The notes: generated by a model from the sequence alone, not told the origin. A stretch of 64,000 nt of DNA from JAKAXS01 sp965279065 (GCA_965279065.1 OZ257134.1:62001-126000); one strand, 5' to 3'; numbered from the stretch's first letter, positions 52,823 through 62,643 are shown. Numbers and translations: made by a program.

Positions 52823-53257
52823 ATGGCCACTCGCATCATTGATTTGGCTGAAGTCCGCATGCAGCGCACCGGCGTCCCGCAAGACGCCACGGTAGCCGCC
52901 GGCTACGCCCCGCCGGTCTCGGAACGCTTCCATTTCTGGCTCGGCGCTTCCGGCCAGCGCTACGTCCACACCGTCTATAGCCTGATCGACTGCCCCGCCA
53001 TTCCGGCCGCGAACTATCTGCTCGTGCGCCGTGACGCCTCGGGCATGTGCCACGCGCTGATGGTTGGCCGCGTCGCCGAGGAAGCACCATCCCTCAATCT
53101 TGCGCGCATCCGCCAACTCGGCGCGACGATGGGTGCCACCGAAGTGCACATTCACCTGCTCGCCGGCAATTCGCGCCAGGGCAAGCTGATCGAGTTCGAT
53201 CTGAAGTCCGGCCTGTTGGGCGAAACCGGCGGTCCTGGCTCCCACGTCCGCCACTAG
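52823..53257 (+). CDS. Conserved hypothetical protein
   Basis: 144 residues, not recognised. A probable alpha/beta domain: SERFHFWLGASGQRYVHTVYSLIDCPAIPAANYLLVRRDASGMCHALMVGRVAEEAPSLNLARIRQLGATMGATEVHIHLLAGNSRQGKLIEFDL; the AAANYLL/VRR and HIHLLAGN segments look conserved. No signal peptide. It lies between nrdJ and a hairpin terminator. Confidence 0.65.
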   Translation: MATRIIDLAEVRMQRTGVPQDATVAAGYAPPVSERFHFWLGASGQRYVHTVYSLIDCPAIPAANYLLVRRDASGMCHALMVGRVAEEAPSLNLARIRQLGATMGATEVHIHLLAGNSRQGKLIEFDLKSGLLGETGGPGSHVRH

Positions 53258-53302
53258 CACGGCCGGCGGCCAACTCTTTACGACAGCCTCTCTCCTGTCT
53301 CG

Positions 53303-53332
53303 ACAACGGCAGCACTCGTGTGCTGCCGTTGT
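53303..53332 (+). terminator. Rho-independent terminator
   Basis: A perfect 13-bp stem ACAACGGCAGCAC / GTGCTGCCGTTGT with loop TCGT, followed by TATTTGC, 45 bases after the hypothetical gene. Also faces the chaC stop on the other strand. Confidence 0.8.
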
Positions 53333-53363
53333 TATTTGCACCCTTGCGGTCCAGCCTCCGACT

Positions 53364-54125
53364 TCAAACTCCCGTCAGCCGCCCGCGGTAGACAAAGCGG
53401 TTGCGCTGCTCCAGCGCCCCGCGCGAGATCTTGAGCTGCCGGAGCGACTGCGGCGTCGCGTCGAGCGGTTTGGCCCGCGCGCGATGTCCCTCGACCGCTT
53501 CGCCCTTGGCGAAGTAGACGCCCGCCACCGTTAGCAACCGCTCCAACTGCCGGTCGCGGATGCCCAGTTCGCGCAGATGCATCATCGTGTTGATCAGATA
53601 GTCCAGGTTCGCCCCTGAGCTGCCGGAGGCGCCGCGGATCACTCTGGCTTGCCGCGCCAATGGCAGCGCGCGCGCAAAACTCGGATGCCGCTTCTCCGCC
53701 ACGAAAGTCAGCGCCGTGACGATGCGGTGCGTGTCACCCGCCAGCGACAGCCGCACCATCTTCTCGCGATAGACGCCGGACACCTGTTCGCGATTGCGAA
53801 TATAGGCCAGCGCATCGTCCGCATCCTCCGGTGCGATGCGATAGGCGATGCCTTCGCACAACCCTCCGCGCTCCAGACCGAGCACCAGCCCCGGTCGCCG
53901 CGGCGAGCCACGATAATGCACCGAATAAATGCAGAAGCCGCGCCGGTAGCCGTGCAGGCTCGCACGGACCGCGTCCGCATAGCGAAAGCCAGGCCGCCAC
54001 ATCAACGAGCCATAGGCAAAAACCCACGTCTCGTCGCTGGGCGTATCGTCCCCCGGACCGGCTTCGACGGCCGGCTCCTCGGCCGCGCGTCTTAGGCGTG
54101 AGAAGAATTTCGTGATTATCAGCAC
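53364..54125 (-). CDS. ChaC-type gamma-glutamylcyclotransferase
   Basis: 253 residues. The active-site fold motif WVFAYGSLMWRPGF and the downstream RGFCIYSVHYRGSPRRPGLVLGLERGG are typical of ChaC, which cleaves glutathione to 5-oxoproline and Cys-Gly. GTG start. Same strand as tyrA-hisC but 154 bases away. Confidence 0.88.
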   Translation of the reverse strand: MLIITKFFSRLRRAAEEPAVEAGPGDDTPSDETWVFAYGSLMWRPGFRYADAVRASLHGYRRGFCIYSVHYRGSPRRPGLVLGLERGGLCEGIAYRIAPEDADDALAYIRNREQVSGVYREKMVRLSLAGDTHRIVTALTFVAEKRHPSFARALPLARQARVIRGASGSSGANLDYLINTMMHLRELGIRDRQLERLLTVAGVYFAKGEAVEGHRARAKPLDATPQSLRQLKISRGALEQRNRFVYRGRLTGV

Positions 54126-54279
54126 GGACGGCGGGCCTCTCAGCCCGCGGTCGCAGGCACGTCGCAGCCTAGTCGATGAAGCCGGTCATGCAACCGGCCA
54201 AAGCGGCGTGTCGGTCACCATCGCACCGCCTTATCCAGCATCTTTTCAACCGAAGTCGCTTGGCAGGCTGTCCCGCGCG

Positions 54280-55203
54280 TTACGATCTGCTTTTCACGCG
54301 CCCGAAGTCCGGCGCCGCCGTCTCCTGCCCGGCCTGGATGATGCCGCGCCGGATCTCTCGCGCCTCCGCGAACGTTTGAAACAGCGCCTCTCCATCGCCG
54401 AAGCGGATCGCCCGTTGCAGCGCCGTCAGATCTTCCGCGAAGCGGCCCAGCATTTCCAGCACCGCCTCCTTGTTGTTGAGGAATACGTCACGCCACATCG
54501 TCGGATCCGATGAGGCGATGCGCGTGAAGTCGCGGAAGCCGCCCGCCGAGAACTTGATCACTTCGCTGTCCGTCACCCGCTCCAGGTGCGCGGCCGTATT
54601 GACGATGTTGTAGGCGATGAGATGCGGGACGTGGCTGGTGATGGCCAGCACGAGGTCATGATGCTCCGGCGTCATGATTTCGACGTTGGAGCCGAGTGCG
54701 ATCCAGAACTTGGACAGCTTTTCCACCGCGGCAGCGTCGGCATCCGGCAACGGCGTCAGAATGCACCAGCGGTTGTCGAACAGCTCGGCAAACCCGGACT
54801 CGGGGCCGGACTTCTCGGTGCCCGCTACCGGATGCGCGGCCACGAAGTGCACGCCCGCAGGCACGTGCGGCCCTACATCCTTGCAGATCGCCGCCTTCAC
54901 CGAGCCGACGTCCGTCAGGATCGCCCCGGGTTCCAGCGCGTCCGCGATCTCCGCCGCAATCGGCCCGCACATGCCCACCGGCACGCACAGGATGACCAGG
55001 TCCGCGCCGCGCACGGCCTCGCGCGCCGAGGCAAAGCCCTCGTCGATGATGCCCAGCCGCTTTGCGGTCGCTACCGTCTCCGGCGTGCGCGCGCTGCCGA
55101 CGATGCTCTTCGCCAGCTTGCCGCGTCGCGCCGCGTGGCTGATCGACGAGCCGATGAGGCCGATGCCGATCAGCGCGATCTTTTCGAACATGGGTCCGCT
55201 CAT
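54280..55203 (-). CDS. tyrA: Prephenate/arogenate dehydrogenase
   Basis: 307 residues. Tyrosine pathway NAD(P)+ dehydrogenase: IALIGIGLIGSSISHAARR (Rossmann), CVPVG, ILTDVGSVKAAICKDV, FVAAHPVAGTEKSGPE and SHVPHLIAYNIV. Starts at the ATG that overlaps the hisC stop (ATGA); an internal ATG (FEKI) is also possible. Upstream frame is unlikely. Confidence 0.95.
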   Translation of the reverse strand: MSGPMFEKIALIGIGLIGSSISHAARRGKLAKSIVGSARTPETVATAKRLGIIDEGFASAREAVRGADLVILCVPVGMCGPIAAEIADALEPGAILTDVGSVKAAICKDVGPHVPAGVHFVAAHPVAGTEKSGPESGFAELFDNRWCILTPLPDADAAAVEKLSKFWIALGSNVEIMTPEHHDLVLAITSHVPHLIAYNIVNTAAHLERVTDSEVIKFSAGGFRDFTRIASSDPTMWRDVFLNNKEAVLEMLGRFAEDLTALQRAIRFGDGEALFQTFAEAREIRRGIIQAGQETAAPDFGRVKSRS

Positions 55204-56300
55204 GACTTTGCAGCCCCCACGAATTCGGCCAAGGCTGCCACGACCGCCAGGTTCTCCGCTTCCGTCCCGACCGTGACGCGCAGGCAGTGCGGCAGCCCGT
55301 AACCCGCCACCCGCCGCACGATGATGCCCTTCGACTTTAGGTACGTGTCGCACGCGACCGCGCCACGTTTAGCGTCGTCCGGAAAATGGATCAGAACGAA
55401 GTTGCCAACGCTCGGTGTCACCTTCAGCCCCAGCTTGCCGATCTCGTCCGTCAGGTGCTGCAGCCAGATCTCGTTGTGCTGCACGGCCACCATGATGTGC
55501 CGCTCGTCGGCGATCGCCGCCGCCCCCGCCGCGATCGATGCGGACGACAGGTTGAACGGCCCGCGAATGCGGTTGAGCACGTCCGCCACGGCAGCCGGGC
55601 AGTACGCCCAGCCGATGCGCAACGCCGCCAGCCCGTAGATCTTGGAGAACGTGCGCGTCATCACCGTGTTGTCGGTGGTGGCAACGAGTTCCAGACCGGC
55701 TTCATAGTCGTTGCGCCGCACATATTCGGCGTAGGCGGCATCGAGCACCAGCAGCACGTTCGACGGGAGCCCCGCACGCAGCCGCCGCACCTCGTCGATC
55801 GGCAGGTAGGTACCGGTCGGATTGTTCGGGTTGGCGAGAAACACGACCTTCGTCCGCTCCGTCACCTTCGCCAGGATGGCGTCGACATCCGCAGTGAAGT
55901 TCGTCTCCGGCGCCACCACCGGCGTCGCGCCGCACGCCAGGATGGCAATGCGATAGACGAGAAACCCATGCTCGGTGAAAATGCCTTCGTCGCCCGGACC
56001 CAGGTAGGCGTGTGCCAGCATGACCAGCACCTCGTCTGACCCCGCCCCGCACACGATGCGGGCCGCGTCCAGGCCGTAGCGCTTGGCGATCGCGTGGCGC
56101 AGGGCTGTCGCCTGTCCGTCCGGATAGCGCTCCAGATCGGCGGCCGCGGCACGATAAGCAGCGATCGCGTGCGGGCTCGGGCCCAGCGGTGTTTCGTTGG
56201 ACGACAGCTTGATCGGCTTGCCGCCGCCCGGCACGCTGCTTTCGCCCGGAACGTAGGCTTCGATGTCGAGAATCCCTGGGCGGGGCGTCGGCGCGCTCAT
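55200..56300 (-). CDS. hisC: Histidinol-phosphate/aromatic aminotransferase
   Basis: 366 residues. PLP-dependent aminotransferase: KLSSNETPLGPSP, NPNNPTGTYLP, VLDAAYAEYVR and the PLP lysine in RTFSKIYGLAALRIGW. Coupled to tyrA, so it may serve in phenylalanine/tyrosine synthesis (or imidazoleacetol-phosphate) as an aromatic aminotransferase. Divergent from metX. Confidence 0.95.
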   Translation of the reverse strand: MSAPTPRPGILDIEAYVPGESSVPGGGKPIKLSSNETPLGPSPHAIAAYRAAAADLERYPDGQATALRHAIAKRYGLDAARIVCGAGSDEVLVMLAHAYLGPGDEGIFTEHGFLVYRIAILACGATPVVAPETNFTADVDAILAKVTERTKVVFLANPNNPTGTYLPIDEVRRLRAGLPSNVLLVLDAAYAEYVRRNDYEAGLELVATTDNTVMTRTFSKIYGLAALRIGWAYCPAAVADVLNRIRGPFNLSSASIAAGAAAIADERHIMVAVQHNEIWLQHLTDEIGKLGLKVTPSVGNFVLIHFPDDAKRGAVACDTYLKSKGIIVRRVAGYGLPHCLRVTVGTEAENLAVVAALAEFVGAAKS

Positions 56301-56489
56301 TGCTCTTCACGTCCTGTTGAATGGGCCCGATCAATAGCGGGCGCCCCGCCGATTTCAAAGCAAAGAAATGATTGACTTTCAGGCGCGAGCGCCTAGCTAA
56401 CCTCACCTGCCGCCGCCTCTGTTAACGTCTGGTCTGATACGATGCCGCGGCGGCAAGACAACCCCGCGAGCAATGATAACGGAAGCGCG

Positions 56490-57683
56490 ATGAGCACGGC
56501 GCCGGGCGAAAAATTAAGCAATGCCGCCTCGACCCGCTTGAGCGAGGTCCACCGCCCGTCGAGCCAGGTGGTGCACTTCGCCGAGGACGCGCCCTTGCGT
56601 CTGGCCTGTGACCAGCTGCTGAGCCCTTTTTCAGTGGCCTATCAGACGTACGGCAGACTTAATGCTGCCCGCTCCAACGCCATTCTCATCTGCCACGCGC
56701 TCACCGGCGACCAGCACGCCGCCAGCGCGAACCCCATTACCGGTAAGCCCGGTTGGTGGGTCAGCCTCGTCGGCCCCGGACGTCCGATCGACACCGACCG
56801 ATTCTTCATCATCTGCCCCAACATCATCGGCGGCTGCATGGGCTCCACCGGCCCTGCGTCCATCGACCCGCGCACCGGCCAACCCTACGGCCTCGGATTT
56901 CCGGTCATCACCATCGGCGACATGGTGAATGCGCAGGTGCGCCTCATCGATCACCTCGGCATCGACCAGTTATTCGCCGTCGTCGGCGGCTCGATGGGCG
57001 GCATGCAGGTCTTGGAATGGGCTGCAAGCCACACCAAACGCGTCCATTGCGCCATTCCCATCGCGACGGCCGCCTATCACTCCTCGCAGAACATCGCCTT
57101 CCACGAGGTCGGCCGCCAGGCCGTGATGGCCGATCCCGACTGGTGCCGCGGCGACTACTATGCCGAGGGCAAGGTGCCGCGCAACGGCCTCGCCGTCGCG
57201 CGCATGGCCGCCCACATCACCTATCTGTCTGAGGAAGCCTTGCACGAGAAGTTCGGCCGCACGCTGCAGGACCGCGCGCGCGTCACCTTCTCGTTCGACG
57301 CCGACTTCCAGGTGGAGAGCTATTTGCGTCATCAGGGCTCCACCTTCGTCGATCGCTTCGACGCCAACAGCTATCTCTACATCACGCGAGCCATGGATTA
57401 TTTCGATCTCGCCGCCGAGCACGGCGGCGTGCTCGCCAACGCGTTCAAGGACACCGAGACTCGCTTCTGCGTCGTCTCCTTTACCAGCGACTGGCTCTAC
57501 CCCACGCGCGAAAGCCGCCTCATCGTCCACGCCCTGAATGCGGTTGCAGCCAACGTGTCCTTTGTTGAGATCGAGAGCGACAAGGGCCATGACGCCTTCC
57601 TGCTGGAAGAGCCGGTGTTCTTCGCCACCATCCGTGGCTTCATCAACGCTGCTGCCGCCAAGCGCGGCATTGCGATCGCTTGA
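56490..57683 (+). CDS. metX: Homoserine O-acetyltransferase
   Basis: 397 residues. Alpha/beta-hydrolase-fold enzyme of methionine synthesis: nucleophile serine in VGGSMGGMQVLEW, ICHALTGDQH, NIIGGCMGSTGP, CVVSFTSDWLYP and the C-terminal DKGHDAFLLE. Start taken at ATG 56490 after GGAAGCG; ATG 56442 upstream has no ribosome-binding site. metW follows after 11 bases. Confidence 0.96.
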   Translation: MSTAPGEKLSNAASTRLSEVHRPSSQVVHFAEDAPLRLACDQLLSPFSVAYQTYGRLNAARSNAILICHALTGDQHAASANPITGKPGWWVSLVGPGRPIDTDRFFIICPNIIGGCMGSTGPASIDPRTGQPYGLGFPVITIGDMVNAQVRLIDHLGIDQLFAVVGGSMGGMQVLEWAASHTKRVHCAIPIATAAYHSSQNIAFHEVGRQAVMADPDWCRGDYYAEGKVPRNGLAVARMAAHITYLSEEALHEKFGRTLQDRARVTFSFDADFQVESYLRHQGSTFVDRFDANSYLYITRAMDYFDLAAEHGGVLANAFKDTETRFCVVSFTSDWLYPTRESRLIVHALNAVAANVSFVEIESDKGHDAFLLEEPVFFATIRGFINAAAAKRGIAIA

Positions 57684-57694
57684 GGCCGCCGGAT

Positions 57695-58336
57695 ATGGAC
57701 AAGCCTGTGACCAACACCGCGCCGCTGACCGATCGCGCCGACCATCTCTTGATCGCCGACCTCGTAGCCCCCGGTTCTCGCGTGTTGGATGTCGGCTGCG
57801 GCGATGGCGCGCTGCTGCAACTCCTTGCCGATCGCCGCAACGTCGACGCGCGCGGCATTGAGCTGTCGCGCGAGCGCGTCAACGCTTGCGTGGCGCGCGG
57901 CCTTTCCGTTATCCAGGGCGATGCGGATCGCGATCTGTTGAATTATCCCGACCAGGCCTTCGACTACGCCGTGCTGTCGCTGACGATCCAGGCTACGCGA
58001 CAGCCGCAGACCGTGCTGCAGCACTTGCTGCGCATCGGCCGCAAGGCCATCGTGTCATTCCCGAATTTCGGTCATTGGCGCATCCGCTCGCAGCTGCTCC
58101 TTCACGGTCGCATGCCGATAACGGAGAACCTGCCGGAGACGTGGTACGCGAGCCCCAACGCCCACCTGTGCACCATTAAGGACTTCGCCGACCTCGCCGA
58201 GCTGGTGAATGCCGAGGTCGAAACCGCCGTCGCCTTCAACAGCTACGGCCAGCAGCTGCCTATCAAGCGCTCCATCGCATTACAGAACCTTTTCGGCGAG
58301 AAGGCCGTGTTCCTGCTCCGCGAGAGATCACGTTAG
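57695..58336 (+). CDS. metW: MetW, methionine biosynthesis protein
   Basis: 213 residues. SAM-fold protein: DLVAPGSRVLDVGCGDGALL, RGIELSRERVNACVARGLSVIQGDAD, FPNFGHWRIRSQLLLHGRMP. Almost always paired with MetX and required for its full activity in proteobacteria. Start at ATG 57695. Confidence 0.95.
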   Translation: MDKPVTNTAPLTDRADHLLIADLVAPGSRVLDVGCGDGALLQLLADRRNVDARGIELSRERVNACVARGLSVIQGDADRDLLNYPDQAFDYAVLSLTIQATRQPQTVLQHLLRIGRKAIVSFPNFGHWRIRSQLLLHGRMPITENLPETWYASPNAHLCTIKDFADLAELVNAEVETAVAFNSYGQQLPIKRSIALQNLFGEKAVFLLRERSR

Positions 58337-58407
58337 CCAGCAACCCAGGAAGACGCCGCGTCGCGTGCACCCCTTAAGTTGTTGGGTCGCGCTGCGCTTG
58401 ACTCAAT

Positions 58408-59163
58408 CTACCGGTCGCCGCTTCGAACTCTATTGTTAGAAACCAGCCGCGCCCCATGCGCCTGTACCAGATCGCGCAGTGCCGTGGCGCGCACGGGTTT
58501 GCCGATTTGCGCCGTCATTTCCTTGCGCGCTTCCACCATGATCAATCCGGCGAATGCTGGCGACACGCGCGATCCCAGCCGCTCCATCGCCAACGCCGAA
58601 CGCATCAGGATGCGCCGGTCGAAGGGAGGCACGTAGAGTGCGCCGGTCCAGTCCACCGGCGTGAACATCGCCCCCGTCAGCAGCCGTTCCAGCTGCGAGC
58701 GGCTGTAGGGTCGGCCGACGCCGAACGGCGTTGTATCCAGCCGCGCCCACACGCCGCGTCGGTTCGGCACCACGATCAGCAGCCGGCCTTCCGGTCGCAG
58801 CACACGCCAGATCTCGCGCAGCATCAGGTCGGTGCGCGCTGCCACTTCCAGGCAATGCACGACGAGCAGCCGGTCAACCGAGTTATCCGGCAGCGGCAGC
58901 CGCTCCTCGTCGACGAGAACGGCGCGCGCCGGCCCGTCGGCCGGCCACACCAGCGCACCCTGCCCCTCGGGCATCAGCGCGCCGACCCGGGTGGCCTCGC
59001 CGCAGAAACCGCCGAGGTAGGGTGAGGCAAAGCCAAGGCCGATCATCACACCGCCGCGCATGGGCCGCCAGCGTGCGCTGATGCGATGCCCCACGATCCG
59101 GCGAACCATCTGTCCGAGACCGGATTTGTAGAAATCGCGTAGGTCGGCGACGTCGACGTGCAT
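58408..59163 (-). CDS. Class I SAM-dependent methyltransferase
   Basis: 251 residues. N-terminus VDVADLRDFYKSGLGQMVRRIVGHRI is characteristic of a Rhizobiales family; the methyltransferase 11-type core has VDRLLVVHCLEVAARTDLMLREIWRVLRPEGRLLIVVPNRRG. Acceptor unknown. Converges with metW and is divergent from gloB. Confidence 0.85.
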   Translation of the reverse strand: MHVDVADLRDFYKSGLGQMVRRIVGHRISARWRPMRGGVMIGLGFASPYLGGFCGEATRVGALMPEGQGALVWPADGPARAVLVDEERLPLPDNSVDRLLVVHCLEVAARTDLMLREIWRVLRPEGRLLIVVPNRRGVWARLDTTPFGVGRPYSRSQLERLLTGAMFTPVDWTGALYVPPFDRRILMRSALAMERLGSRVSPAFAGLIMVEARKEMTAQIGKPVRATALRDLVQAHGARLVSNNRVRSGDR

Positions 59164-59306
59164 CGTGCATGTAATCCTGAAAGTGCGATGCCGTGCTTAT
59201 CCTTTAGCACAACATCGCTAAACACATATGCGTGCCCCCTGATGTTGATATGACGCCTCGCGACGTCTAGGGTCGACCCCTCCTGAAACAACCGGCTGCC
59301 TGGCTT

Positions 59307-60077
59307 ATGCCTCATCTCGACATTCACCTTTTTCCCTGCCTCAAGGACAATTACGGCGTGCTGATCCGCGACCCGGACCGGGACGTCACCGCCTCGATCG
59401 ACGCACCCGACGCCGCAGCCGTTGAAAACGCCTTGCGGGAAAAAGGCTGGCGTCTCACCCACATCCTGACGACGCATCATCACAACGACCACACCGGCGG
59501 CAACCTCGCCCTCAAGGAGCAGACGGGTTGCACGATCATCGGGCCGCGCGGCGAGGCCGCCCGCATCCCCGGTCTCGACAAGCCGGTCGGCGAGGGTGAT
59601 GAGATTGCGTTCGGCCAGTTCGCCGTACAGGTACTGGAAACCCCCGGCCATACGCTCGGCCATATCAGCTACTATCTACCACGCGCCGGCGTGGCCTTCG
59701 TCGGCGATACGCTATTCACGATCGGCTGCGGTCGCGTGTTCGAAGGCAGCTATGAGATGATGTTCGACTCGCTCAAGAAGCTGACGCGTCTCCCCGCCAA
59801 GACCATGATCTACTGCGGCCACGAATACACGATGGCCAACGCCAAGTTTGCCCTGATCGTCGATCCCGACAACGTCGCCTTGCAGGGGCGCGTTGCCGAG
59901 TTCGAGGCCCTGCGCGCCAAAGGCGAGCCGACTGTGCCCACGCAGCTCAGCGCCGAACTCGATACTAACCCGTTCTTGCGCGCCCACTCCGCCGCCATTC
60001 GCGAACGCCTGAAGCTCGGCGCCGCCGCGGACTGGAAGGTCTTCGCCGAACTGCGCGAACGCAAGAACAAGGCTTGA
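59307..60077 (+). CDS. gloB: Hydroxyacylglutathione hydrolase (glyoxalase II)
   Basis: 256 residues. Metallo-beta-lactamase fold: TTHHHNDHTGGN binuclear metal motif, ETPGHTLGHISYY, FVGDTLFTIGCGRVFEG and YCGHEYTMANAKFA. Converts S-lactoylglutathione to lactate. DUF985 cupin follows 7 bases later. Confidence 0.95.
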   Translation: MPHLDIHLFPCLKDNYGVLIRDPDRDVTASIDAPDAAAVENALREKGWRLTHILTTHHHNDHTGGNLALKEQTGCTIIGPRGEAARIPGLDKPVGEGDEIAFGQFAVQVLETPGHTLGHISYYLPRAGVAFVGDTLFTIGCGRVFEGSYEMMFDSLKKLTRLPAKTMIYCGHEYTMANAKFALIVDPDNVALQGRVAEFEALRAKGEPTVPTQLSAELDTNPFLRAHSAAIRERLKLGAAADWKVFAELRERKNKA

Positions 60078-60084
60078 TGCGCCG

Positions 60085-60540
60085 ATGCCGACCGCGGAGC
60101 AGCTGTCAGCTGACGACGTCATTCGCCTGCTGCAGCTTCTGCCGCATCCCGAAGGCGGCCACTATCGCGAAACCTTTCGCGATATCGCGCCCGCCGGCGC
60201 AACGCGTTCCGCGTCCACGGCCATCTACTTCCTGCTGCGTGAGGGCGAAGTCTCGCGTTGGCACCGCGTCGACGCCGCCGAAGGTTGGCACTGGTACGCC
60301 GGTGCGGCCCTCGCTCTTGAGATCGCACCCCCGCTCGGCGCGGCGGCACCCGTGACGCTCGGTCCTGATCTCCTTCGCGGCGAGCGCCCCCAGGCCATCG
60401 TGCCGACGGGTCATTGGCAGCGCGCCCGCAGTCTCGGCCCATGGACGCTTGTCGGCTGTACCGTGGCTCCCGGCTTCGACTTCGCCGGTTTTGAGATTGC
60501 GCCCAACGACTTCGCGCCGGAACGCGAATCGCCGCCTTGA
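60085..60540 (+). CDS. Cupin domain protein (DUF985 family)
   Basis: 151 residues. LLPHPEGGHYRETFRD, IYFLLREGEVSRWHRVDAAEGWHWYAGAALALEI and WTLVGCTVAPGFDFAGFEI match the cupin DUF985 family. Metal site would use the WHRVD/WHWY histidines. Co-transcribed with gloB, function unknown. Confidence 0.88.
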   Translation: MPTAEQLSADDVIRLLQLLPHPEGGHYRETFRDIAPAGATRSASTAIYFLLREGEVSRWHRVDAAEGWHWYAGAALALEIAPPLGAAAPVTLGPDLLRGERPQAIVPTGHWQRARSLGPWTLVGCTVAPGFDFAGFEIAPNDFAPERESPP

Positions 60541-60733
60541 AACGCAGCGCCAAAAACGGCGTCCCAAAACCTTTTCCACGATATTCTACGCACGACGGAC
60601 CAACTATCGCACTGTAACTGTTCGCAGTTTTCAAAAGCCGGACAGGTGCGGACTGGCTGCGCTTGTGGCGCCCTGGCGACTCGTGAACAAGCTCATCGAG
60701 AGTTGAAGTGCGGCTAGCGGGGGTTTGCCGATT

Positions 60734-62623
60734 ATGAAGGACCAGTCTACTGGCCCAGGGTTGAGCGTCGTCTTCGTCGACTACGACAACATCTATTTGT
60801 CGCTGAAGCGCAAGAACGAGGAAGCGGCGCGCCGCTTCGCGAAGGACGCCGGCGGCTGGCTGCGTGGCATCGAGACGGGGCGGCTCATCACCTCGACGCA
60901 GGGCATCAGCCTCGACGGGCCGCGTCGCATCGTTCTGAATCGCTGCTACGGCAATCCCTCGCCGCGCCGCAATCCGAACGACAACTCCACCGACATGAAC
61001 TCCTTTCCGTTCGTGCGCCACCACTTCCTGCGCGCCGGCTTCGAGGTCGTGGACTGCCCACCGCTGACGGCACAACTGAAGAACTCCGCCGACATCAAGA
61101 TGGTGATGGACGTCCTCGACTTCCTGAAGCACCAGACTTACTTCGACGAGTTCGTCCTGCTGTCCGGCGACGCCGATTTCACGCCCGTCCTGCATCGGCT
61201 GCGTGCCCACGCACGCCGCACCGTCGTTTACGCCAACGATCACACGGCCACGCCCTACACCGCCATTAGCGATGGCGAGGTGCGCGAAGCCGATCTCATC
61301 AACCTGCTGATGGAGGGTCGCATTGCCTCGGGCCAGGCGCAGCCCGCAGGGTTGATCGAGGCTGACCAGCCGACCGCGGCCCAGCTTGAGCAGCTTGCCA
61401 ACAAGATCATGGCTGACGTCGCCGGTACCGTGCAGGCGGCCGGCCAGCCGGTTCCCCTGGAAGCGTTGGCCGATCGTGCCGTGCGCACGCTGGGGCATGA
61501 ACGCACAATTGGCACAAACTGGGCGGGCGCCGGCACCTTCCGCGATCTTCTGTCTCGCCGGTTGTCGGGCGACCTGCGCATGAGCGATCAGCCGCCTTAC
61601 TACGTCTTCAACGCCGCCCGCCAGCTCGCTCCCGACCCTGGCGCACGCGAGCCGCGCCGCCTCGAAGCGCGCGAGCCATTGCGTGCGCCTCCTGAACTAC
61701 GCCAGGAATTCCGGCCCGAGCCCAGGCCAGAAGCCAGGCAGGATCCCCGATTGGAGAGCAGGCCAGAGACCCGGCCAGACCCGCGCCAAGAATTGCGGCA
61801 GGAACCGCGTCTCGAAACACAGCCGCGTCCCGCGCCACGCCAGCCGCAGAACCCCTTCGCGGCGTCGCCCATGGCCTCAACTCCGGCATCCTACGCGCCC
61901 GCGCCGCAGCCTCCGCTGCAGCAGCGCACACCGACGCAGTACGCCCATCAGGCGTCCGCGCCCGCGGCTCAGCAGGTGCCCGATGGCGAAAGTCCGGCCC
62001 AGATTCAGCAATCGATTGCCCGCATCCACGAGGCTTGCCAGGCGCCGCCACTTTCGCCGCCCGACTATCGCGCGCTCTTCGAGGCGATGGCCGAGGAGAT
62101 TACCTCCAACGGCCTGACGGGTGCGCAGACGATCAACAACGTCTCGCAGCGTGCCTTGCAGCACGGCGCCGACATCCATCCTGACGACGTCCGTTTCGTG
62201 ATGGAAGTCGTCAGCGAGCCCGACCCCTGGTTCGAGCAGGGTGCATCGCCTATCCTCCTCGCCAACCGCTTCCGCAACTACGTGATCTCCCAGTGCCGCC
62301 GCCAGCACATGCAGCTGTCGGCCACCGAGATCGACCTGATCGAGATGTGGTTCACCGGCAGCAATCTCATGCCGGGCAAAGACGCCGCACCTCAGCGTGC
62401 CGAAGCCGTCGACACTTATCGTCGCCGCAATCCGGCGACAGCACAGGCACCGCAGTCGCAGGCTCCGCAGCCACCCGTTGGTCGCCAGGTTCCGCCCAAG
62501 CAGGACCGCGCCGATCGTTGGTGGCACCTCGACAACCCCGGTCATGGCGCTCAACAAACCCTGCACGACGACCGCAGCGTCGACGACTTCCCGCGCATCG
62601 TCAGGCCGCGCGTCCGCAGCTGA
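60734..62623 (+). CDS. NYN (LabA-like) domain protein with OST-HTH-like region and charged repeat
   Basis: 629 residues. NYN/PIN-like ribonuclease fold: VVFVDYDNIYLSL (Asp16, Asp18, Asn19), ADIKMVMDVLDFL, LLSGDADFTPVLHRLRAHARRTVVYA. Then ANKIMADVAGTVQAAGQPVPLEALADRAVRTLGH...GTFRDLLSRRL resembles an OST-HTH/LOTUS domain that in other proteins binds RNA. About 200 residues of Arg/Glu/Pro repeats (RPEPRPEARQDPRLESRPET) follow, then a helical C-terminal domain. Presumably an RNA-acting enzyme, target unknown. ATG start is chosen over an in-frame TTG nine bases upstream. Confidence 0.85.
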   Translation: MKDQSTGPGLSVVFVDYDNIYLSLKRKNEEAARRFAKDAGGWLRGIETGRLITSTQGISLDGPRRIVLNRCYGNPSPRRNPNDNSTDMNSFPFVRHHFLRAGFEVVDCPPLTAQLKNSADIKMVMDVLDFLKHQTYFDEFVLLSGDADFTPVLHRLRAHARRTVVYANDHTATPYTAISDGEVREADLINLLMEGRIASGQAQPAGLIEADQPTAAQLEQLANKIMADVAGTVQAAGQPVPLEALADRAVRTLGHERTIGTNWAGAGTFRDLLSRRLSGDLRMSDQPPYYVFNAARQLAPDPGAREPRRLEAREPLRAPPELRQEFRPEPRPEARQDPRLESRPETRPDPRQELRQEPRLETQPRPAPRQPQNPFAASPMASTPASYAPAPQPPLQQRTPTQYAHQASAPAAQQVPDGESPAQIQQSIARIHEACQAPPLSPPDYRALFEAMAEEITSNGLTGAQTINNVSQRALQHGADIHPDDVRFVMEVVSEPDPWFEQGASPILLANRFRNYVISQCRRQHMQLSATEIDLIEMWFTGSNLMPGKDAAPQRAEAVDTYRRRNPATAQAPQSQAPQPPVGRQVPPKQDRADRWWHLDNPGHGAQQTLHDDRSVDDFPRIVRPRVRS

Positions 62624-62643
62624 TACTCAGACGTAGGCAAACA

